From Jaapia argillacea MUCL 33604 (Eukaryota > Basidiomycota > Agaricomycetes > Jaapiales > Jaapiaceae), in contig KL197744.1 of the NCBI GenBank assembly GCA_000697665.1, positions 172,687 to 235,986 on the forward strand: a stretch of DNA of 63,300 nucleotides. The letters are read 5' to 3'. The notes under the pieces were generated by a model. It was not told the DNA's origin, ran no database searches, and worked only from the letters and a program-made list of their open reading frames with translations. The position numbers were made by a program, and so were the translations under genes. Shown here in pieces: positions 1-12,078 of this stretch; within the stretch, counting starts at the first letter, position 1; each line of letters starts with the position of its first letter.

Positions 1-1815
1 CTGGAATATCTGGGCCACACTTCTTTACCCACACATAAAACCACTTGTCACTAATGTTTGACAGAAACAGGGGGAAATGGTTGTGAAGATTTTCATCCAA
101 GTCTGGAAGTGGTGTTTTCAAATTGAAGATACTGCAAAAATGGTGGCACCAGTTCTTGCAGGCATAAGATAACAACTTTGAACTGGAAAGGTTGTTATCT
201 CTATTAGTAGGGTCAGTATCAATGGAGAGATTGGAGAATTCCCCATAAATGATTTGAATGCAATCATTCAGGATATGAATGTGGCCCTCTCCAGCATCCA
301 CAAAGTAACTATCAGACCGGGATTTCTCCATGAAAAAGTCAGCCAGAGAGGCATGACAGAGCTGGATAACTGGTTGAAATCCAGTCATTCCACTACTAGC
401 AACAGTTAGTCAACACCACAGCATAGAGGGAGATGAGTATCTTACCTGACATCGGGAACTATGATAATTGACCCACACCCCTCCAATGCAGCACAAATGT
501 CTTCAGGTTTGACCCGAAGTAAACATGCAAGGTCATTAACCCCAAATGGATCACGGAGGAATAGTAGAGTCTCAATGATGCACCGGAAAAGAGCCATCAG
601 ACGAGGTTCCCCACTACATGCTGCATCAAACAAAACTTGACGGTAAAGGGTATCAAGGCCAGTATGATGTTCCATAACCTCCTCCAGCTTCTCATCAGGA
701 CGCCCTCCTTTCCCCTCAACAAACTTGACGAGAGTAGAGGCATATATAAACAACCCTGCTGCTTTCTCAACGAGTGAGTCAAGCTGAAGCTGCGATGGCC
801 AAGCATCCTTCGCAGCTATCAGGGTGTGCTTCTTCTTCCGTATGTTCGTGAGCTCCATTACGAAGAATTCGCGAATGGCAGCATTGGCGGAATGGTCCCA
901 AAGATTCAGGGGTCGGATTGATGCATCCCAGCGAAAGGGCTCATAGGTGTCGGTTCGACTCGTGACGAAAAAGCGAATAGGAAGATGATGGTTGCAAATT
1001 GGGGTGCATTGGTCAGCAGTAGGAAGGTGACAATCGTTCAAGGCTTTAAGAAGGAGGTCAATAAGCCGATCGGCATCTTGGTGTTCGCATTCGTCGAGGG
1101 CATCAACGACAACAATGGGAGTAGGAAACGATCCTGCGTAACGGCGGATCGTATCAAGGATTAGGGTCGTGAACTGGTGCTGAGGATCCTTATCGAGGAT
1201 AGACGGATCCTCCGTGAGGATGTTGTGCATATCTGCGCGAATGAAGGCATGGGATATAGCAAGTTGTTGAGCGATGGTGGGGAAGAATTTGCTGATGTTG
1301 GAACGGTCTGCGAAATCTCGCGAAAAAAAGAATGTGGCAGCCAACTTGGGTCCAGGACCATCAGCCATCTTGAGCCGATCAGCAACTGTGCGGGCGATGG
1401 TCGACTTTCCCAAACCAGCCAGACCATACAGCCAGAAAATCCGGGGTCCACCATCTGCAGCTGCCCAATTTAACACCTTCTCGATAACATCCTCGCGCGA
1501 GTCCTTCAGACAGAGGGAGCTGTTGTGGCAGTCATATGCGGCGTCAGAAACATATTTTGGTTTCAGTGTGTCGATGATCGAACCTATCCGACGGGTGGTA
1601 TACTCAAGATCAGGATGGATCTCGACGTCAACAAGAACAGGACGTACGGAGGCTGTTATCGCTTGCCATCGTAAGCTGCTAGGGGTAGCGATGTGGGAGT
1701 AGGCAAAGACTGAGCGCTGTGCGGCGGTTCGCTCACAAGGAAGCCTCGTGTTCACAGACACCAAGACCGAAAATAGCATTGGGCGCTTGGCTCCGGGGGC
1801 GCTCAGTGGAAACAC
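1..1815 (-). CDS. NACHT-domain (NLR-like) protein, 3' end beyond the window
   Basis: Partial gene. A long exon (446-1815) is joined through a 50-base intron (396-445, GTAAGA..CTAG) to a second exon (1-395) that stays open to the left edge. From the chosen Met, residues 131-139 read GLAGLGKST (Walker A) and a Walker B-like VVVDALDEC follows about 100 residues later, as in fungal NACHT ATPases. Just before the P-loop is a stretch (CLKDSREDVIEKVLNWA) of the type common in mushroom NACHT proteins. The second exon continues with HASLADFFM and a Cys/Asn-rich segment typical of the helical region after NACHT; the expected WD40, ankyrin or TPR repeats would lie outside the window. In fungi such proteins are linked to non-self recognition and cell death; that role here is inference. 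The first ~85 residues are unlike the family and the true start could be elsewhere. Confidence 0.85.
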
Positions 1816-2811
1816 CAGAGCTGTCAGTGGAGAGTGTGTTGAGCGCTGATCCCAAATTTACCGAATGACACGCCAATACCGATTCTTCCGAATCCTCACA
1901 TACGCCTTTCCATACGATTCGAAACATTCGGTTGAACGAATATGTACCGCAAAGGATCTAAAATACGACCGATCGTCCACGTCCACGACGTCGCGCCATC
2001 GCAACCTATTCTGGTCGACCGTACGACGCCGTCGATGAACCCATAGCACCAAATCCATCCCCTATCGATTCACAAGAATCCCGACCACCTTCACGGCCTA
2101 GCAGCCACCACCTTCGCATCATTCCTTCTCGATCACCGAAGCTTCCGTTCACCATCATGTGTCTCTGCTGCGGGTCCCAAATAACCCGACAACTTATCCT
2201 CCCTACAACCTTGCTTGGGATGAGCACGAACCCTTGTATCCTGCCGTTAAATGAGTTTGTCGGTATTCTCGTATGTCATGACCAAGGAGAAGTCAAGTTG
2301 AAAGATTGATGTGACATACCTATCACTTGTGGAAGCCGAAATATAACCCTAACAACAACGGGTTCCGAGATCGTACTGCCTGGCAGTCATGGACTGCAAT
2401 CAAGAGGATCTCTATCCTCTCCGTCGATCCCCTGGCTCATCATGATGAACCTCAACCTAACTTCTGCTCCTGGAATCGATATCTAAGAGAAAGTAGCTCG
2501 AGGATGTATAGGCCTGCATCTAGGGATTCAGCTTGAGCCTTTGTGTAACGGTGAGACAGGGCTCATGGAGAGTCGATGTTTAGGCGAAGAGACCCGAAGG
2601 AACCGGCGGAGGATGATGGGCAAAGGGGGAGTGTGCTGGGGAAAATCGATGGGACGGACCTCCAGCTGCTATCGTGTCGCTCGCAACCATCAATTCGTGA
2701 CGGGGGTTACATAACAGCAATTAGTGTTTACTTTCAAGTTGTCGCATCTCTGGAGAAGACGCCACGAATCAACACGCTATATACCGGGGGGAGAATGGGA
2801 AAGCGGCGTAC
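1816..2811. other. gene-poor interval
   Basis: No convincing gene. Short open frames on both strands lack codon bias, splice structure or recognisable domains. The interval holds the upstream side of the NACHT gene and whatever lies downstream of the tentative SPF27-like fragment at 2812-2983. Confidence 0.5.
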
Positions 2812-2983
2812 CTGAGGAGTTCGTTCTCCATCTTCATCAGCGTAGATAAGGACGACGTTGTGATGGGTTGGTCATAGTATGGTTTCGCATCAAAAGCGAG
2901 CCAGTCTGAACCCAATTGGGATCAGCACCGTCAAGATCCATCTGCAGTCAGGAAGGAATCAGGGAGCACGTACCTAGATCCAT
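2812..2983 (-). pseudogene. possible 5' fragment of an SPF27/BCAS2-type splicing factor gene
   Basis: Two short exons can be joined: a 10-base first exon (2974-2983) and 2812-2905, with a GTACGT..TTCAG intron that has a CTGATCC branch-like site. The product starts MDLDWLAFDAKPYYDQ and ends MENELLR. The D-x-x-PYYDQ motif right after the start and the following acidic helix resemble the N-terminus of SPF27 (BCAS2), a subunit of the Prp19 splicing complex. The expected ~200 further residues were not found: the next acceptor leads quickly to a stop, although a short run reading EMRQLESK lies just beyond. I treat it as a truncated remnant. The family call rests on about 30 residues and may be wrong. 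Confidence 0.3.
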
Positions 2984-2989
2984 GGGGTC

Positions 2990-3793
2990 CAGTAGCTTCC
3001 CACTCGCTTAAGGCACACTGACGCCATAATGTTTCCTCAACAAACCCCTCGCTCGTGCCCCACTACTACCGCCGGACTCGGTAATCTTCAATAACGGGCT
3101 CTCAGGTGCAGCTCCAACTCCGGGAGGCGGAGGCAGAGGCGGGGTATGAGACCGTGGCCGCGTGGTGTTACCGCATTCGACACAATTCGTGTAGCACGAC
3201 GTGTTTGCGAAGAACTAGATGGAATGCGCGGTGTACTTGCAGAAGAAGCAATGCGAGTGGTTGGGGTTGGGGTTGAGGCGGTAGAGATGGCGGAGGGGCA
3301 GGCGAACGCAGAGGGCAGGGAGAGGTGTCGAGGTTGTTGCAGTGGAGATTTCTTGGATGAAATCTCTCAAGGCAGAGCACAGCGTGGCAAAATGGACTTC
3401 GTCGTCATTCGCTCCACATTCACCGGGTCTCACTACCTCCCAGCCCACCTCACTTCCCTTCCTCAAATGGGGAGGACCAGATGGATCGGTGTGGTTTATG
3501 GTTAACACCACCGCGCTGAGAGAATTTTATCTAGCGTAACTATTCGGACAGTGACTTGGAGTTCACTATGGCTCCGAACATTGCGCAGCACTGCGTTGAA
3601 AGCTCAACCAACCTTGCCGAACCAGACTCCGAGTCTGCTTCAGTTGACTTGTGGCGATGAGATCTGCGACATAGATGGGCAAAGAAATCGAGACCAGCAC
3701 CAAAGTCGATTCACGAACAAGCAATAGCTCTGTTCCCCAACTAGCCCATCACATTGAACTTGACATGCCGCATTAATCACTGTTCACCTCGAC
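2990..3793. other. interval with an unresolved coding trace on the minus strand
   Basis: On the minus strand, a frame ending in a TAA at 3008-3010 encodes a proline-rich stretch followed by RGLLRKHYGVSVP. Further upstream (3215-3511, minus) another frame reads HFATLCSALRDFIQEIS. Both look more coding than random DNA, but I could not join them into one frame with credible splice sites, and I do not recognise the family. This may be a small real gene or a decayed one. Confidence 0.25.
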
Positions 3794-6710
3794 CTACACC
3801 ACCTCATCATCGTCAGCACTCGTAGGGAAGGACGAAGGGAGACAAGGAGACTCACCACCTGAGCAGTCTTTGCCCTCGATTTAGTCGCAGCCCTCGACGT
3901 CCGACCAGAAGGTGCAAAACTCAGTGTTGCTTGTTTCGCCGAAGAGGCCGCACCAGGTTTCTTTTTTGCCGGTGCTTTCTTCGTTGTAGTTGGTTGACTG
4001 AAAAGAGCGTATTACTAGGTGGGGGGTGATAAGATGAACTTGTAAACCACACCTCAGAACAGCAGCCCGATTCGTTCGTTTCGTAGTAGCTTTCGGTGGT
4101 GGAGCTTCTTCCTCGCCGTCATCATCGTCATCCACAACGAAACCGTCTTCAAGCTATTCAAACAATTAGTCAACTCCACACCAAAGAAAGATAAACCGAA
4201 AAACGTACAGAAACGACCTTCTTCGCTTTCCCTTTCGCAGGCGCCTTCTTGGCGGCCGCAGCAGCTTTTCCCTTCGCAGCAGCAGATTTCTTGGGTAGAG
4301 GTGTCGCATCAGATTCTTCGTCCACATCCAAAGTAGAATCCACATCGACGTCCATCAACATCGAATCATCGGAGGCTGCGCCGTCAGAGTCTTCCGTCGC
4401 CTTCGCTTTGCACTTTCACGAACTTTTGATATTTGTTGTTGGCCGGCTCGTTCGGCATACTCCTTCTCCTGTTGTACTTTAGCTTTCATCAACTAAATGA
4501 GGGATTGTCAATAAGGGAACGTCGATAAAGGTCCTACATACTGATAGGGTTGGGGAAGCAACATCGTACAACATCGTCCAACTTCATCAACCTCTCCATT
4601 CGCTTGAACACCCTTCATGAGCGATTTCAGGGTAGCAGCAACACGTCTACACCACACACACAATGAGCAAAACAACCAAGCAACCTACGCCAAAACACGC
4701 ACGACTGAATAGCATGCGGATCATCCTTATCCACAGAAATCTGAACCGCGTCACTCATCCCTCCCTCCCCAAGCAACTGCAACTCCTGCACACCCAAATA
4801 CTCTTTAACAAGCGTAGCCACCCTCACTCTACTCAACTTCGCCAATATCGTCAACTCTGGATCATCAATCGAAAGCTCCGGTACGTCAACTACCACTTTA
4901 TCTTTACGAGAGGTGGACTTTTTGGCGCGGTAGGAGATGAGGAGTTCTCGGGGGTTGGCGATCCGACCTTGGAATTCTTGGCCGAAACGGATTGGGTTGG
5001 ACGTTTCGGAGACACATATTGTGTCTACCTGTATGAGCCAGACGGAGTCAATTCGCTTTTGTAGCATAGAGGAATGGATCGATCGAGTCACTTTGAGTCG
5101 GACGAGATGGAGCATTTGAGGGAGTTCTTCATCGCCTTCTTCAACAACTTTAGCGTTTCGCTCCTCCCATAGGGCATTCGCTTGGTCAATGAGGACGTTG
5201 ACCTGTCAGAAAAGGTTGATTGGGAGCGAGATTGAATTTGTTGGGCTAGATGGATTGCGTCGTGCCCTAGCTTTGAGAAACTTGGCAATCTGTATCTGGT
5301 CCGTCAGATCAACCCTTCCTCCCCCGCCACTTCTGATAACATAACCTCGTCTAACAGAATGGCCGAACACTCCGTAGAGGGATGGGGGTGAGTTGGAATT
5401 CTTTCCCTTGGATTTGTAAGAGTGCGACGTGTCTAGAGTCGGATCCCAGGGTCTGTCAGTTATGGGGGACGTTGGGAATAGGGTTTTTTACTTATCAAAG
5501 GCTTCACTATCAGTTAGGGAGGTAGCTACCGAGGAACCAGGTTGAGTGAAGTATTTCTTGCCAGCGACGGGTTCGGGGATGATTCGACAATCATGTTCGT
5601 GGCCCCAAACGACAAGGTCAATACTATCATCAAACATCCCTTCCGGGGCACTCTCTTGCGGTCCATGTTTAACCCTAAAAAGCTCATCTCCATCTCAAGC
5701 TTCAAAACAAAACGAAAAATGAAACCACCCACCAACAAAATATTAAACCAATCACCCTTATCCCTAGGCATGAACATCCGAACCCTATTCCTCCTTAACT
5801 CAAAAGGATTTCGTGCATCTTTGACGTTACCGACTCCGTACATACTCAATTTGGTGTTACCTTTTTGGAGGAGGACAGGAAGGATTGCGATACCGGAGTT
5901 TTGGGCGTCGGCATCGTTTAGGGGTAAGTCGAATTTACCCATGTAGTTTACGAGACCGGCGGTGGGGAGGAGGTCGAGGGCGCAGAGGGCGCCTTCCTAG
6001 GGTGGGGTTAGGAGGGGTGAGGGGTGTGGGGTGGGGGACGTGGGAGGACGTACGGGGCCGGCGCCTTGTAGGTCGTCGTGATTCCCGTGAATCGAAAACA
6101 CAGGGATACTGATGTTGAAATTGGGATCTTCATAATTGATTGTTGGGAACCTAACATCCGTACTTCAACTCAACTGAGGCTGGAGGTGTGGGATCAGAAT
6201 TGGCACTCAGGAGAACCCGGTTGCTTTGCCCTCATCTAGATTGCTAAGGAGTTCGAGTCGGATAGGTTTGTCACCCATTGTGTATTCTCGAAGCAGTACC
6301 GTTGTTTGGAAGAGACAGTCTCTTTATGGCGGTTTTCGTAGAATACATCGCAACCGAGTAGGATAAAGTCGACCTGGATGATTTCAGGTGGGTCAAGAAA
6401 CATACAAAAAGGATAAAGTGCGGGGAATTGGGACGGAGGATGGCAAGACATTCTGGGAGATGAATCACCGGGACCCGTAAGAGGGCACCAGCCAGTACCC
6501 ATACAGCGAGAGTCATTCCCTTCATAGGACGGTGATCGCTGGAACGAGTGAGGCTTCACTCACATCATGCTTTGCGACCACCTACACAATCTCTTTGAAC
6601 GAGTTGATAGAGTCCTGACCACGGATTGGGTCCCTCTCTTGTACCCAATGTGACTATATGTGTCAAGCATAATGCGAATAGTATCATTCTCGTCTGAAAG
6701 TTGGGGCCAA
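3794..6710 (-). pseudogene. MRE11: MRE11 double-strand-break nuclease, decayed copy
   Basis: Homology runs over nearly the whole protein: TIRIML near 6670, [67 protein letters not shown], the capping domain (FGQEFQGRIANPRELL) and an Ala/Lys-rich C-terminal tail ending near 3794. MRE11 is the phosphoesterase of the MRN complex in break repair and telomere care. This copy cannot make it. There are one-base losses near 6635 and 6328, an in-frame TAG at 6582-6584, and two more frame changes near 5320-5350. The first metal-ligand Asp (D-x-H) is Tyr at 6656-6658, and the LLVHQNR motif carrying another ligand His is missing near 5750. Introns are still recognisable, so it arose from a genomic copy rather than from mRNA. 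A working copy is presumably elsewhere in the genome. Confidence 0.88.
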
Positions 6711-7296
6711 CGCGTCAGAAACGTGGATCGTCCAACGCAACGTGAACTAGCTCGCCACTGACATCGATTCTAGATTGCGGTTGAAGGTGGTGCCGAGCCC
6801 CTTGTGAGTTGCTCGTATCTTTTGAGCGCTGGTCTTGGTGAGATCAACAGTTCTTGTATCAGCATATAATTCTGTGAAGCCAGCAGTTATGAAGCGAGAG
6901 GAGTAGGGCAAGTAACGGTGCCTTGACACAAGAAATCTAGGGGTTCTTGTCCCCTATAAAGTCGCATGTTTACTTGCAATGGTCGACGAACTTGGAGTTC
7001 CGGTCCTGTATGTGTTGGGGGTGGAGAGGGTCATGGGGGGGTGACGATATGGAACGCGACATTGGATTCGGGGTTAGCGAACATTTGGCGGGGCGTCAGC
7101 CGCGCACTGTCTTACTCTTTCGCTGCGTGATTATCCCTGCCGTTCCCTATGGCTCTTGTATTATGTCGTTTAATCTTTATCATATTCATCTCCACACCAT
7201 ACACGAGATGCTCAATGATTAGTACGAAAAGTGATGAAACCCCAAGAAACCCTACAAAAATGAAACCTAAAGATACAAGTCCAACTACACACATGG
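6711..7296. other. intergenic interval
   Basis: Between the MRE11 relic and the lipase gene. Only short unsupported open frames are present on either strand; no RNA gene or repeat was recognised. Confidence 0.5.
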
Positions 7297-8729
7297 CTAT
7301 ACACAAGTACTCGAGGCCAAAGTGATGTTCTGGAAGTAAGGACCTTCATCAACAGCGGAGATAAGCTTCTCGTTCGAACATGGATAAGTGAAAGAAAAGT
7401 ACGTACCCAGATGGTCCGCGACGCTCAACCCAAACAACCTATTCCCATCCGAACATCTCTATAATGATCGGTCAGAATCCAACGCGCGGTGAAAGAAGAC
7501 GAAAACCTCACATTGTTCTCCCGACCCGGACAAAACACAGTCGTAGTCGCGCCCTGCTGATTAGCAGCAGAGATATGAACTTCCTGAGAGGGGTGTACAT
7601 ATCCCATGAAATGGGGTGGGACGTTCGGGACTGGGTCTTTCTGGTTCGTTACGTGTGTGAAATTCGGTTGGAGCTGTTTCGTCGCCGGGGGTGGTCAGGT
7701 TGGGGATTGGGAGGGGTGATGGGTGATGGGAAGAGAACGTACGGTGGTATCTAGTAGGTCGGCCCAGTGACTGTTTCCGACTCTTGGTAAACCGAATACG
7801 ACTGTGTCCATGCTGATGGAATGATCGATGTGTTGGCGGAGCATAACTGCGTCCATCGAAGCGATCGCGGCGCCTACAGCGACAATGTACACAGTGATCA
7901 GATATCGACCTCCGGAGGAGAGGTGGGAGGTGGCGAAAGCATACCTAGACTGTGACCTGTTACTAGAACTTGAGTAGCTCCTTTGGATTGTATGCCTGCG
8001 GTTACGCCTGATAGGACCGCCCCTGCTGTTCGTCGAAAAGCGTCTTGGAATCCATCATGGACTTCTATACGTTCTGGTGAATTCAGTCTAATCAGCGCGA
8101 GTTCCTCGATAAGGGGACGGTGGGAGGAAACTCACTGTCGGCGTTGGGAAACCAGGTAGAGTTCAGTTTTTCGAATCCGAACTGAATGTCGTTTGCAATG
8201 GAGAGGCTGGGAGAGAGGGAGTTAGGAAGAGATGTGGGATCAAAGTCGAATAATCGTACATGTGATTTGGGTCTGTCCCTCGATGGGCGACGATGATGGT
8301 GTGTGTTGCGGGATCGTGAGCGATATAGTCTAGGTTGGATCAGCGTTTGCGAGAGGTGACGAAGGTTATAATCAGACTCACATAAAGGTACGCTGCCGTC
8401 ATCTAGCAAACACATTCAGCATTTAGGAAATATCGATACGAGTGACCGCCCGAGGGCGTTTACGCACCTCCGCCAACTTCCAAGATCTCGATACCCTTTA
8501 CCCTACCACAAGGAATCCCACAAGTCCAATTCTGAACGAGAGCGCTCGGACAATAGGCGATGCCAGTGTACTCGGCTGGGCGGACAAGCTTGTCTTGAAT
8601 GATGGTGACGGAGAGCGCATGCGTGTTTTCGAGGTTAGTATGAGGGAGCTTGATACCGCCCAAAGGGGCAGGTGCGGCGAGTATGCACGAGACGGCGAAT
8701 GTAAGGAGGAGGAATTGTAATGAAAACAT
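7297..8729 (-). CDS. secreted class 3 lipase / feruloyl-esterase-like
   Basis: Multi-exon gene; I could follow an intact frame through at least seven introns to a TAG at 7297-7299. The chosen Met (8729) begins MFSLQFLLLTFAVSCILAAP, a good signal peptide; an alternative Met lies four codons upstream (8741). Family marks in order are YYIAHDP with VAHRGTDP (oxyanion region), VTGHSLGAAIA with the nucleophile Ser in G-x-S-x-G, VFGLPRVGN, the acid residue in NQKDPVPNVPP and the catalytic His in VADHLGPYF. The Ser-Asp-His triad is complete, so the enzyme should be an active extracellular alpha/beta hydrolase on acylglycerols or related esters. It is flanked by degenerate DNA on both sides and has no clustered partner genes. 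Substrate preference cannot be read from sequence. Confidence 0.9.
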
Positions 8730-8741
8730 GACAGCGGACAT

Positions 8742-10971
8742 TGGACGACGGGCGGAGGTGGCTAGATTGCCAACCGTTGGTTGAAAGGAAGGGTTACAGA
8801 TATAACTTTAAATCTGGATGGCTTTTGTTTGGGGGAGACACCGCATGTGGGCAAGGCGGCGTGAGGGAAGTCACCAAGGCTGCACGATGTATAGCCACAG
8901 GAAGGCAGCCGGAGGGAACAAACGTCCGATAGGATCGTTGGCAGGAACACATTTGAGGCACGAAGGCGATAAAGCGATAGAATTGCTTCGATCAGGTGCG
9001 GTACACGCTCCTCGATTCAGTGCAAGGCCAGCATCGTGATTGGCTGCCTGGCGAGGCAAGCGCCCACTAGCGACTTGTGCGTACCACGAGTTCAATCTTT
9101 ATGGCAGCCCAGATCACAGATATCCCCGTGAAGGATCGATATATGCGTGCCGCGCGCAGGCTGAAAGTTTGGATGGTTGATTCCAAGACAAAAGGGGGCG
9201 TAAAAGAGCCCGTAGGGATTTGTGTTGTCATGTTGCATGTCACATCCAATCCTATCATCCAATCACGCCCCGCCTGCTGTTGTCACAGGTCTGTCCCATC
9301 ACCCTTCAATGCCTCCCGCCCTACCCGAGCTGGAGCTTCACAAATTGCGTATGCCTCCGAGTTTCCCAACTAGCCTTGTATCGGGAGAAATGTCCGTTTG
9401 CGTTGCGCAACCTTTCGACCTTTTTGGTCCTAGATTATCGATTATCTCCTATGGTACATAGCATCATCTCCCGTCCCGGCGGTGCTTGCTCAAGCTTTCG
9501 CAGATTCGCAAGCTACCAATAATAAAGTCCATACCACGCCTCTTCCAGGTGTCGGATAGCCATCGGACCCCTTTTTCGGTTGCCCGCCTCGCCCGATGTG
9601 GTCGAAGACTCGTAAGTCTTCTCATCACCATTCCCATGCATTCAGCAGCCTGGTTGAAGGTTCGATGGCAACGACCTCCTACTCGTTTCTTTGGCCTCCT
9701 CGTGTCTTTGGCCTCCTCGTGTCTCGGGCGCCCATCCGCGTGTCGATACCATTATAACCCAGGTCCCAGGGTTATCCTGCCTTCCACGCATTCAAACCTC
9801 GGTCGACGCTTGACCGCCCAAGTTTTCATGCCCGCTTCTCATTAGCATTATCCGCGACCCATCCCCCAACGGAACTTGAATATCCTGCTCCCGCCCCTGC
9901 TATGGAAAACATCTCCCATTCATAATCCAAGCCAGTCGAGATCTACGCCCATTGGGCCGAGTGCTCATCGTCATCTCACAGAAGCCTTCTCAAGTTTGTG
10001 GAAATGTCATGAATGGTAGTCTCTCTTCGAGGCAAACAACCCCGCACGGTTCAACCACCGAAAGTGGGTCAATCATCCGCTCAAGAGCCTTTCCACCCCC
10101 AAGCCGGAGATGCTCCATGTGGAAAGGGCGGTGATTGACATCTGGGAGCATCGGCGCTCGTGGTTCCCTGGTGTTGCGCTACGAGACATCTGGCCGAACC
10201 TCTGACTAGGAGGTTCAGGATGGTTGGAACACCGCAAAGCTCCTAGCCCTAACAGCCGTAGCAGACATCCAAGCTCGACGTGGTCTCCGCCCCTCCCGTA
10301 CCATACTGTTGCTAGCAAGACTTTGACTGCAATATCTCAGGTTGGTGGGCGTTCATATCCGTTTCTGTGCGAACTAATTGAAAACCTGACGACCTCGCTG
10401 TGCATAGATGACCCAGCAAGCTTCAGATGTCGTAGAAGACCTTTCACGATGTTGGGGGAGGAGCGGCATATCTAATGACGAGGCATCCAGAGAGGGTAGA
10501 CCACTGACGGTGCCGGCGGGTGTCCAAAATGTCGTCTGACGTACTTTTTAGAGAAGTTTGCCACATTGTTTGACCTTGGGATTGTTCCCCCGACTTCTGT
10601 TGCAACGTGAATTGAGGGTTGATTGGAGCAGCTAGCGCGGGAGACGAAGAGTTTGCGACGAGGTTGGAGGACTTGTCTTCAAGAATGTATGGGTGTCGGC
10701 CATAGCTTCGAGTTAGGAGGCCTCAACGCGGACAAGATGGACATAGACTTAGCGCGGAGGTAGGGTGCGGGCGGCGGCCATCGGGAAGAGAGGAAAGATA
10801 CTTGGCACAGACGGTAACGAAGCATTGGAAGATTGCCTTCCAAATCCGATTGTTCGGTGTATAGAAGTGCGATGCGACGGATAATCCAAAACTTGCGTGG
10901 TTATGGACACCCATGATTGCGGCTTGGGAGCGATCAATCAACACTGGCATACATATACTTCACAGCCGCGC
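8742..10971. other. relic-rich intergenic interval
   Basis: No gene could be built over 2.2 kb. One stretch (about 10030-10204, plus) has a protein-like frame containing NHPLKSLSTPKPEMLHVERA followed by IDIWEHRRSWFPGVALRD before a TGA, but it has no credible start or upstream exon and I do not recognise it. Short frames near 9220-9845 (plus) and 10723-10950 (minus) have no domain. The interval looks like decayed coding or mobile DNA. Confidence 0.4.
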
Positions 10972-11381
10972 TTAGACGCTCAGTAACTGAGCAACCTTCG
11001 ACGCGACATCCGACGATGAAAGGTTATCCACTTCGACGTGCTTCTCCACTCCTCGTTCTATCCGAAGACACGTCCCAGTGAGAAAAACATGGAATGTGAC
11101 TCCAAAGTACGACGTACCAAATCTCGCAAAGACTCTCGCTGGTGTACCCGTCGCCTCCCGAATCAACACCGGTAAATCTGGGTTGGCTTTCTTAATGGCG
11201 GGATATGCGGATAGGATGAATTGCCTAAGGTTCCGGACCAGACAAGAAATTAGGGTGAGAAGTCGATGGATAGTGGAGGAGTTGAGGCTAACCGTGTGCC
11301 CTCTGATGCAGGTCCCGTTTGGGAGCATAGAATCCTAATCTCTCGCAGTGCAGGAGAGAGGACTTTGGCGAATGTCGACAT
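10972..11381 (-). CDS. NADH:ubiquinone oxidoreductase subunit NDUFA2 / B8 homologue
   Basis: Three exons (11293-11381, 11118-11224, 10972-11057), with introns of 68 and 60 bases, give 93 residues, the usual length for this small accessory subunit of mitochondrial complex I. The product starts MSTFAKVLSPALREIRILCS; LREIR followed by a Cys-x-x-[TS] segment, REFIL/RQFIL and KKANPDLPVLIREA match the thioredoxin-fold B8 family, and the C-terminus ERGVEKHVEVDNLSSSDV also fits. NDUFA2 sits on the matrix arm and supports assembly and stability; it has no catalytic role. The frame is intact, so this is a working gene amid decayed DNA. The plus-strand F-box-like gene begins about 700 bases away in the opposite direction. 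Confidence 0.92.
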
Positions 11382-12078
11382 GGTTCACGGCGACGAAATT
11401 ACGGGTTGCAATGCACGGCGCAAGTTGGAACACAGGTGTGACCACAAACGTGACCGTCACTGAATGTTACAGTTGTCACGACGGTCCGGTTCATGACGCT
11501 GGGCTTTCCGCCTCCAACGTCGCTCGTTCAGGACCGCCCTCTCTTTGCCCCACTCCATCGTTAAGCCTACCAGGAAACAGTGGACATTTCTCTACCGAGT
11601 ACCTTTGGAGCATCGCTGCATGCTGTGGATTGACCTCTCACCGCAATGTCGTTTCTAATCCCCCTACTCCTTCCACCAATCGCCGAGGCTACGGCAAAAG
11701 TTGGTTCGTGAGCCCCTCCCGTACTTCAATCACAGTAAATCTCGACAGGTCTCAACTTATGGCTGTAGCTATTGGTCTTGCCAATGCTAGCCAGGCGGAG
11801 AGTAACACCTTTTCGTTGACAATTGGGAACAGAGTGTTCACGACGTCAAAGCCGTTTGCGTTTACCGAACTTCCGTAAGTTCATCTTCTCACCCATCGTC
11901 CTGTTTATCCGCACCCCGTTGCTTCCATCGGTCTTTCGAGACGAGACGAGCTCTCCTGTTGTTTCTTTCATTCTCGTCTTACTTCACCGTTTTTGCTGGT
12001 TCTCAGAATGTCTCCAATCACGGTGTTTGGGTCTCATAAACTTGGAAATGCTTCATGCTTTGACTATCGAATCCAAGG
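11382..12078. other. intergenic interval with a possible upstream exon
   Basis: This is the divergent space between the NDUFA2 homologue and the plus-strand F-box-like gene. A plus-strand frame ending at about 11876 reads LMAVAIGLANASQAESNT and ends at a good donor (GTAAGT), so it could be an exon of an unrecognised or partly lost gene. I could not place its start. Confidence 0.3.
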
